Source of the DNA: Gliomastix tumulicola
Taxonomy: Eukaryota; Ascomycota; Sordariomycetes; Hypocreales; Bionectriaceae
NCBI GenBank assembly: GCA_001599755.1
Contig: BCHX01000004.1
Span: forward strand, 3,100,001-3,164,000
Direction: 5' to 3'
Length of the DNA: 64,000 nucleotides
The position numbers were made by a program, and so were the translations under genes. The number at the start of each line of letters is the position of its first letter. Positions within the stretch are counted from its first letter, which is position 1. This document shows, in pieces, positions 57,226 through 64,000 of this stretch. The notes beneath the pieces are model-generated. The model was not told where the DNA came from. It ran no database searches and was given only the letters and a program-made list of their open reading frames with translations.

Positions 57226-57600
57226 ATGGCTTCAGCTGCGCCAGGACTCGGGAGGATAGCCCTCAGGGCGTCCTCCAGACTCTTCGTCTGCAACCAATGC
57301 CTCCGCCAGGCGCCCCGAACCGCCGCCAGAGGAGTGGCTGCCGTCGCGCCGACGCCATCCCCAATCCTCAGTGCCGCCCGATTCCGAGCATTCGGTACGA
57401 CTAGGAGCGTGGCCCAGTCGAGCGCGACGCTGGACAAGGTGGCGGCGGCAGAGAAGACGGCGGAGAAGGCCAGCAGTAGCTTCCCCAAGACCAGCTCCAA
57501 GGGCGTGGCGTACTGGCTGCTGGGCAGCGCCGCCAGCGTCTTCGGCATCGTCGTCTTTGGCGGTCTCACGCGCCTGACAGAGTCCGGGTGAGTCGCCCGT

Positions 57601-57640
<40 letters not shown>

Positions 57641-58791
57641 ACATCTCCCATTTGCGCCTGAGGATCTGTTGTCCCCCTTGGCCCTAATCGAACAGCTTAG
57701 CTGATTATCATGCTTGCAGACTGAGCATCACCGAGTGGCGGCCCGTCACCGGCTCCCTGCCGCCCATGTCCGCCGAGGACTGGAACTCCGAGTTCGACAA
57801 GTACCGCGCGTCGCCCGAGTTCAAGCTCCTGAACCCGCACATGACGCTCGACGAGTTCAAGAAGATCTACTTCATGGAGTGGACGCACCGCCTCTGGGGC
57901 CGCGTCATCGGCATGTCCTTTGTCCTGCCCGCCGTGTACTTCACGCTGCGCCGCCGCGTCTCGCGCAAGATGGCGCTCAACATCTTGGGCATCTCGGGCC
58001 TCATCGGCTTCCAGGGCTTCATCGGCTGGTGGATGGTGAAGTCCGGGCTCAAGGACGACCTCTTCGCGCCGGGCTCGCACCCGCGCGTGTCGCAGTACCG
58101 GCTCACGGCCCACCTCGGCACGGCCTTCATCTGCTACGCCTGGATGCTCCTCTCGGGCCTGTCCATCCTCCGCGCCCACCGCCTCCTCGCGAGCCCGCAG
58201 GCCGCCCTCGACGCCGTTAAAGCGATCCAGCACCCGGCCCTGCGCACCTTCCGGCGCTGCGCCTTCGGCATGACGGGGCTCGTCTTCCTGACCGTCATGT
58301 CCGGCGGCCTCGTGGCCGGTCTCGACGCCGGGCTCATCTACAACGAGTTCCCCAAGATGGGCCTCGGCCTCACGCCGCCGCGCTCCGAGCTCTGGGACGG
58401 CTTCTACTCGCGCAGGGAGGACCGCTCCGACCTGTGGTGGCGCAACATGCTCGAGAACCCGAGCACCGTCCAGATGGACCACCGCATCCTCGCCGTCACC
58501 ACCTTCACCGCCGTCCTCGCCCTCTTCGCCTACGCCCGCACCCGCCGCGTGTCCGCCGTCCTGCCCCGCGCCGCGAGGAAGGGCGCCACCGGCCTCGTCC
58601 ACCTCGTCACCCTCCAGGCCGCCCTCGGCATCTCGACCCTCATCTACATGGTCCCCATCCCGCTGGCCGCCGCCCACCAGGCTGGCGCTCTCGCCGTCCT
58701 CACCGGTGCTCTGATCCTGGCGCACAGGCTGCATATCCCGAAGCCGACCATTCGTTTGATCGAGCAGAGACTCAAGCAGCTGAAGCATTGA
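57226..58791 (+). CDS. cox15: Heme A synthase COX15
   Basis: Exons 57226..57587 and 57720..58791 give 477 residues. The first 65 residues are Arg/Ala/Ser-rich with no acids, a mitochondrial presequence. [39 protein letters not shown] spans TM1 and the intron. Four conserved His that bind the hemes are visible in EWTHRLWGR, YRLTAHLGTAF, QMDHRILAV and AAAHQAGA. Eight membrane helices fit the family. Cox15 oxidises the C8 methyl of heme O to make heme A for cytochrome oxidase in the inner membrane. The intron (132 nt) is longer than its neighbours because it holds a (CA)n tract. Upstream in-frame codons lack an ATG, so the start is 57226. Confidence 0.96.
57602..57635. repeat. (CA)n microsatellite inside the COX15 intron
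   Basis: About 17 CA units starting 14 nt past the GTGAGT donor; the branch point and acceptor lie downstream. Confidence 0.95.
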
Positions 58792-59227
58792 AACACACGT
58801 TTCCATCCCTGTGTGGACAGCACGCTGAGAGCTTAGAACCCGTCAGAGAATTGTGTGTTCCGGCGATGTATAACACGAGTGTAAAACTGGCTACAATGTA
58901 CGATAAACGAACGCTCTTTATGTAATACTGTACAACACTTCTCCCGTTTCGTTCAGACGAATATGGCCCATTAAAGTACAATGAGTGCATGCTTGTGATA
59001 TCACCAAAGTACAGGAATCTATCCGTCCTTCCACCTGCTTGTCTGAGTCTCAAAAAAAAAAAAATATGTCCCAAGTAGGGCAAAGAAATTGTCTATTATT
59101 AACACATCATGGGCGAGTTGTTACCGCCGTTCATTGTAAAGCAAAATTCTTGACTCGTAAATAGAATGGTGAAATCGAGGACAGATCATGTATGTGGTCT
59201 CGCGAGATCTCCTCTGCTCCGGAGACA
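58792..59227. other. Convergent spacer, COX15 and zinc-finger gene
   Basis: 436 bases, A/T-richer than the genes, with an A12 run near 59052-59063. No gene is seen. Confidence 0.4.
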
Positions 59228-61263
59228 TTATTCCAGATACATTTGTTCGCTCTGCAATCCATGTATGGCCATGCCCATGTCAGCGGCATGCATGGCATTA
59301 TTCTGCAGAGTCATAGCCATGTTGGGCATCGAACGGCTCATGTTCAGCGCCGCACTCCTGACTGGGCTATTTCCAGCACTCTGCAGGACGTACCCCTGAT
59401 TAGCTAGAGACTGCGGGGTTTGCTGCTGAGCGGATGGCCTGGTCCGAGGAATCTCTAACCTTGGGCGTTGCTGCGATGGTTGGGACGGCGGCTGCTGCTG
59501 GAGAGGTGCGGGAGCTGACTGTTTCGTGGGCGAGTGGCTCATCATGGCAAAGCTATCGTCGTCCTCCATGTCTGCGTCTGCATCCTGGTCGCTTGCCTCG
59601 TCCACAGACGGCGGAGCTGTCGTGTTGGTGGCTGAAGCCGTCCGTTCTGTCCTAGCACCGTTTGTACTGGCTGTCGACGTACGCTTCAGCGACTGTTCGG
59701 AGTGAGATGCCTGCTGGGGTGTCTGAGCTTGGCTCCGGGGTTGCGGCGTCGACGCTCCGTTCACACTGCTGCTGCTGCTACTGCCGTTGCTGCCCCCATT
59801 TGACTGATGGAGGGGTTTCTGTGCTGCCATCCCTCGGTTCGTGATGCGGCTTGAAACAATGACGTTCTTCCACCTCTCAACGGCCCGAGTGACAACAGTG
59901 CCCAAGTCGGCATCTCGATCCTGCATGTTGAAGCCGGTGGAGGATGCTCCTTTCAAGCCCAGCTCATACGCATGGGTGATGAAGTCTTTGTCGAAAGGGA
60001 ATGTAGTGGGCGTGACGATCTTGAACTCGCGAGGCTGCTGCAATCGGTTGAGGTGATCGATGCTTGACTTGAGATTGACAACCTCTTGCTCGAGTTTCTC
60101 CTGGGTCTCTCTCCGAGTATCGATCTCATGTTGTTTACGTCCCACAGTCCTGGCCAACTCCAACACCCATAGCTCGTTCTGCCGTTGGGGCGGCAGTCTG
60201 TCCCATACACTATACGCGGAGCGCAAGTGTTCATCGATTTGCCTCTCCAGACTCTCGGCTGACCTCTCTGCTTTCCTCACGAGTTCGCCCCTGTCGTGCT
60301 GAGGCTCGCCTGCGCAGGGAATGTCGTCAAAGGCACCTATTGTTGCTGTGATGCAAGTAACTCTCCAGGACCGAAACCTGTCCAGAAAGTACGATTGCAA
60401 AGCATTGAACTGGCTTTGTCCAGGCGGTTGAATGGACCAGGACGTGGCTGTAGGATTTTGCGTGGACGAGAATAGAGTCGGAGGGGGATGGAGACACTGC
60501 AGGGTGAGAGCGGGAAAGTCAAGTGACAATGGATCGAACTCGAACGGCCTCGAATTGGCGTTGAATTGATGCCTGCGACGCTGTTAGCCCTCAGCCTCAT
60601 GGTGCCCGAGCAGAGCGAGCGAAAGTGACCGGAGAGGGAGTATCAAGGAGAGTGAGTGTCTTACTTGGCAGCCCGCCAGGAGCTCAAGAGCTCCCGAAGG
60701 GCCAACTCTGCAGCCCTGGCCGTGTCCATAGCATCGGTCAACTTGTTCTTCGAATCGAGCTGAGCCTTCTGGGCTGCCTGACGGCTGACCGCCCTCGACA
60801 TCCCAGGACGCTTGTTGCCCGGTTTAGCGGCCTGCTCTCCGATGTCGTTCATCACCCCGGTGCTCTCCCATCGGGGAGCCGGGAAGGGATATTTGCCGAT
60901 CGTCGAGTCGACGGCGTACCTGCCCTCCTTGGGAAGCGAGCTCGAGGAAGACTGTCTCGACAGTGGTGCCAAACTAGGCTTTCTCGAGCCGGGCCTCGGC
61001 GTACCGGTTGGCGTGATGGAGTCTCGAGGACCACCGAGGGAGTGTCTCGGCTGCCGCCTCGTGACGTTGCCGCGGGTCTGCCTGATCTCCTCTACATCGT
61101 GGATGCCATCCGAGGCCTTTGGGTTCCTGTCCCTGATGAAGAGGTCCAGATGTCGACCGAGGGACGAGGAGGTAAACAGCTGCTCGCAGTAAGGGCACTT
61201 TTTGTCCTTCGAAGCAAAATACTTGGGGTTCTTCTGCTCGTCTTTCTCAGGCGAGTCGTCCAT
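59228..61263 (-). CDS. Conserved fungal protein with zinc-finger N-terminus and coiled coil, unknown function
   Basis: Exons complement(59228..60572, 60665..61263) give 647 residues; the join GCCAA|GCATCAATTC keeps the frame (WRAAKHQFN). The N-terminus has KKCPYCEQLFTSSSLGRHLDLFIRDRNPK, a CxxC...HxxxF arrangement like a UBZ or C2HC finger, though the fourth ligand is unclear. The middle holds an Arg/Ser-rich linker and RAAELALRELLSSWRAA. Exon 2 carries FPALTLQCLHPP, FLDRFRSWRVTC, a helical stretch with ERQIDEHLRSAYSVWDRLP and a coiled coil (RETQEKLEQEVVNLKSSIDHLNRL), then PREFKIVTPTTFPFDKDFI. The C-terminal third is Gln/Ser/Pro-rich and ends in a Met-rich segment (MSRSMPNMAMTLQNNAMHAADMG). 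I do not recognise a characterised homologue; a nuclear or chromatin role is a guess. Confidence 0.82.
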
Positions 61264-64000
61264 CCCTGCGACGGGTCGAAGGTCCGAGAAAGATCAAGTT
61301 ACGGGACGGAATGGCAGGGTAGGAGGACCTTTTCTGATTAGGTGGACGAGGGGTCCAAGAAGAAGCGAGTGTCGGGGGTTGGAAGTAGACGCTGAGGAGG
61401 GAAAGCAAAGCTGTTCGTTATGTCGTAGCGTAGAGACGGTTATGGCAGGACCCTGTGCATGGAGGAAGATCGAATGATTGTCATAGAGCGAGTAGTCGAA
61501 TAAGTAAACGAGTGTGAGGAGGAGAGACGTGTTGTCTCTCGTGCATGAAGCTCCCGGAATAGAAGGGTCTGAAAGAAGCTCAGAGCGTGACCGGGGGGGA
61601 CATTTCAGACGGAACTGAGAAATAGTTGAGGATCAGGAACACCGAGCTCAGAAATGGAGGGTAGGGAGAGGACGAAGAAAAAAAAAGAAGAGAATGGACG
61701 GATGGAAGTTTCCAGGCACAGACCAGAGCTCCGGCCGGTGGGAGACAGTGCAGGTCAGGTCAGGTAGCTTAGGTAGGCCAGGTGCCTGAGGGCAAGGAAG
61801 CTGCAGGTGGCCCTAGTTGTATGCATGTATGTCTCCAACTCCGACCTCAAGAGACCTCCACGGGCACAGCATCACACCCTTACCTGGACAGAGGTAATCA
61901 ATGGCTAGCCAATCCCAATGGCCAGTTGTCTTGACCGGTCGAGAAGGGGGGGGTGGGAGAGAGATTGAAAGGAGAGATCTTGATGGGGGAGGTTTGGTTT
62001 AGTTAGGTAAGGTGCTAGAACTCAGGGGCAGTTGGACCCCTGTGCAGGGGAGGGAGAAGGAGAGATCACCGCTAAGAAAAAGCAGAGGAATAAAAAAAAA
62101 AAATCTCCCACCAAAGTGCTGGGCGTTTGTTACCCCACCAAAGGGGGGGTCGCGCAAGGAAGCCGCGCCGGGTGTTCCCCTCGATTAGAATTTTAGCTCC
62201 AGGACCACTGGAGATTCCCCGTCTCAACCCCTAATAATACTGTTTGAGTGGTACAATACGAGCTGGAGTGCTACAACGGTCAGCCGTTTCCGCTCGAGAC
62301 GTTCTGACGGCATCGTCAATAAAAGACAGCCCAATGGAATCTTGTCGAAGCCAAAACACGAGGGCAGCCATGCCCTACCTACTCACACACCTGAGCCCTG
62401 ATTGACGTCCCTGGGCTGCAGGAGAAAACAAAATACCTGGTCGAACGAGGTCCACGAGGCTTGACTGCTAGTGCAGCTACAATATTACGGGTACATACAC
62501 GAAATTGGAGCTTGTCTTCCGCCAAACAGGGGGCCTCATTGGCCTGCAACCCTTGCACAGCGCAGGCACGCAGCAACTGACAACTCACCACCAGCACAGC
62601 TCATTCACATGCTCAACCAGTCAATGCAAGGAGCTGTTTCAGTGAGGCAGGTTGAGACATCCCAATCTCGGACTGCCATTCACCGTATGTTGAGAGGTGC
62701 ATCTATCGCACGAGAAGAAAGAAAGAAAAGGTCCTGTCATCCAGTCAAGGGTCGGGCAATTCGGGAGATCAACGCCAGTTCGAAGGGACCCTGGCCTCGT
62801 GAATTTTTATAGGGTCGGTCCGGTGTCTGTCTCAATAGGCCAATTTACCCTCACGCAGCAGGGATGGGGGGGGACAGGGTCCGTGATCGGATTTCCCTTC
62901 TTTTCTCTCCTGCACACGAGAGAACTTGCACTTCTCTCTTTCCACAGCTCAAGGCAGCAAGGCAAGACACGGGCAGGTGTCCCAAAAGCGACATTCAGCT
63001 GGACAAGGTTATGCCGTCTGCCAAACGACTAGCATCGCTGCGACCAGCACGGATGCAGCGCCCGCGGAAAGCATCCGCCGTTGCCCTACAGGCTGCTGAG
63101 CTCCTGGGCTCTCACAGGCCCCCTGATGCCATTAATTACCAGATCGGTTTTTGATCCGGAGGATTCTCGATCTATGGCCGTGCAAGCAATAACACAATCG
63201 GCCTAAGGCTGTTCTCTTTTTTTTTCTTTTTTTTTTTTCTCTCAGTCTGGGCTGCAGTGAAATACGAAGAAGACCTTCCATCTTTGTTGACTTTTTGCGA
63301 GCTTACCTCAGACCCGGGACAGGATCCTTTGCTGGTTCGCTCAAGCTCCAGAAGATCATCATTCCCCTAATTCTCTGGCAGGGCTGAAAACGCGCCCTTA
63401 ATTTTTCTCCCTGCATGCAGTGACACACACCCGTCAGGCATCAGGGGAGTAAAAAGGAAAAAGAGAGGAGAAGAGAAACAAGCTGAAAAGCGCCACAGCG
63501 GCATGAACCCCCTGCACACCGGTGCCAGCGTCGCGTCAAATAGCGTCGAATAGGATGCCAGCCACACGCCCGGTTCTTTTGTCGCCTTCCAAGGCTGGCT
63601 GCCAGGTTTCTCCTTATTTTCTCACGCAACTTTCCCCCCTCCTCCATTGGTGGTGACTGGTGAGGATCGACCCTGGGCCGCTGATTGGCTCTCCCCCTAG
63701 GTCAATCTCATGCACATCATCTCAGCCCGGTGGGCGGGTTAGGGATCAGGGGCTGACTAAGGTTCCTCGACTGTCAGGTTTCTATGGCTATCTTCCCGTC
63801 TAGAGCTGCGCGATATGCATCCAAAACTTGGAAAAACGAAGCTGACCTCCCCCTCACCCCCTTCTTTTGAGCCCCTTAAGTCCTCAGAGTGCAGCCACGG
63901 GAAATTGGGCAATATGCAGCTTCGCCGCACCGAACGGGATGAGCCTGATGGTTGTCTTCTGTGACTGGTCCACGCTCGGATTAAGGGGCGGGTTGGCTGC
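61264..64000. other. Gene-free right end
   Basis: 2.7 kb. The first kilobase is purine-rich upstream DNA of the zinc-finger gene, including AGGTCAGGTCAGGTAG-type repeats near 61753-61775. T- and A-runs lie near 62093 and 63218-63238. Open frames are short and unlike known proteins. It probably holds two promoters, one for a gene beyond the window. Confidence 0.35.

Overview
The window is nuclear DNA of a filamentous ascomycete, most likely a Sordariomycete. The genes have short GT-AG introns of about 50-75 nt with CTAAC/CTGAC branch points. The gene set is typical of Pezizomycotina and largely unlike yeast: glucose-repressible GRG-1/CCG-1, TRAPPC11, a QDE-2-type Argonaute, a Pap1/Yap1 bZIP with cysteine-rich domains, Stn1, GH81 and GH115 enzymes, a DUF7580 protein and an acuF-like C2H2 protein. 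No transposon, rRNA, tRNA or CRISPR array was recognised. I assigned 22 protein genes, 21 complete or nearly so and one cut by the left edge. Splice sites were placed by reading-frame continuity and consensus motifs; there is no transcript evidence.

Layout. 1-4 kb: a divergent pair, an acuF-like C2H2 zinc-finger protein (minus, truncated) and a DUF7580 protein with a HeLo-like N-terminus and degenerate kinase-like C-terminus (plus, possible frameshift). 4.3-6.2 kb: Yap1-type oxidative-stress bZIP factor. 8.1-10.7 kb: grg1 and a BSD-domain protein. 11.2-15.7 kb: TSR2 (18S rRNA maturation), an HSL-type esterase with a long disordered tail, and mitochondrial ribosomal protein mL41. 16.3-20.2 kb: TRAPPC11. 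21.2-26.2 kb: a DHA2-type MFS exporter, an uncharacterised OB-fold-like protein, and a peroxisomal (PTS1) alpha/beta hydrolase. 26.9-30.1 kb: Argonaute with an RGG-repeat N-terminus. 32.9-36.0 kb: GH115 alpha-glucuronidase. 36.6-38.7 kb: a CMP/riboflavin-type deaminase and a DNAJC9-like J-protein. 40.1-43.7 kb: a GMC oxidoreductase with one uncertain exon junction, and telomere protein Stn1. 44.9-47.8 kb: GH81 endo-beta-1,3-glucanase with a GC-AG intron and a 17-nt last exon. 51.2-52.8 kb: Vcx1-type Ca2+/H+ exchanger. 54.0-58.8 kb: divergent UTP14 and COX15. 59.2-61.3 kb: a conserved zinc-finger/coiled-coil protein of unknown role.

Most genes are housekeeping: ribosome biogenesis (TSR2, UTP14), mitochondria (mL41, COX15), trafficking, telomere capping and ion homeostasis. 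Stress, secretion and lineage-variable genes are scattered among them. I see no coherent biosynthetic cluster. The strongest candidates for new biology are the 0-4 kb divergent pair, the OB-fold-like protein at 23.3-24.5 kb, the splice architecture of the GH81 gene, and the unknown zinc-finger gene near 60 kb. Several long gene-free stretches (6.2-8.1, 30.1-32.9, 38.7-40.1, 47.8-51.2 and 61.3-64.0 kb) hold only promoter-like elements, simple repeats and possible leaders.
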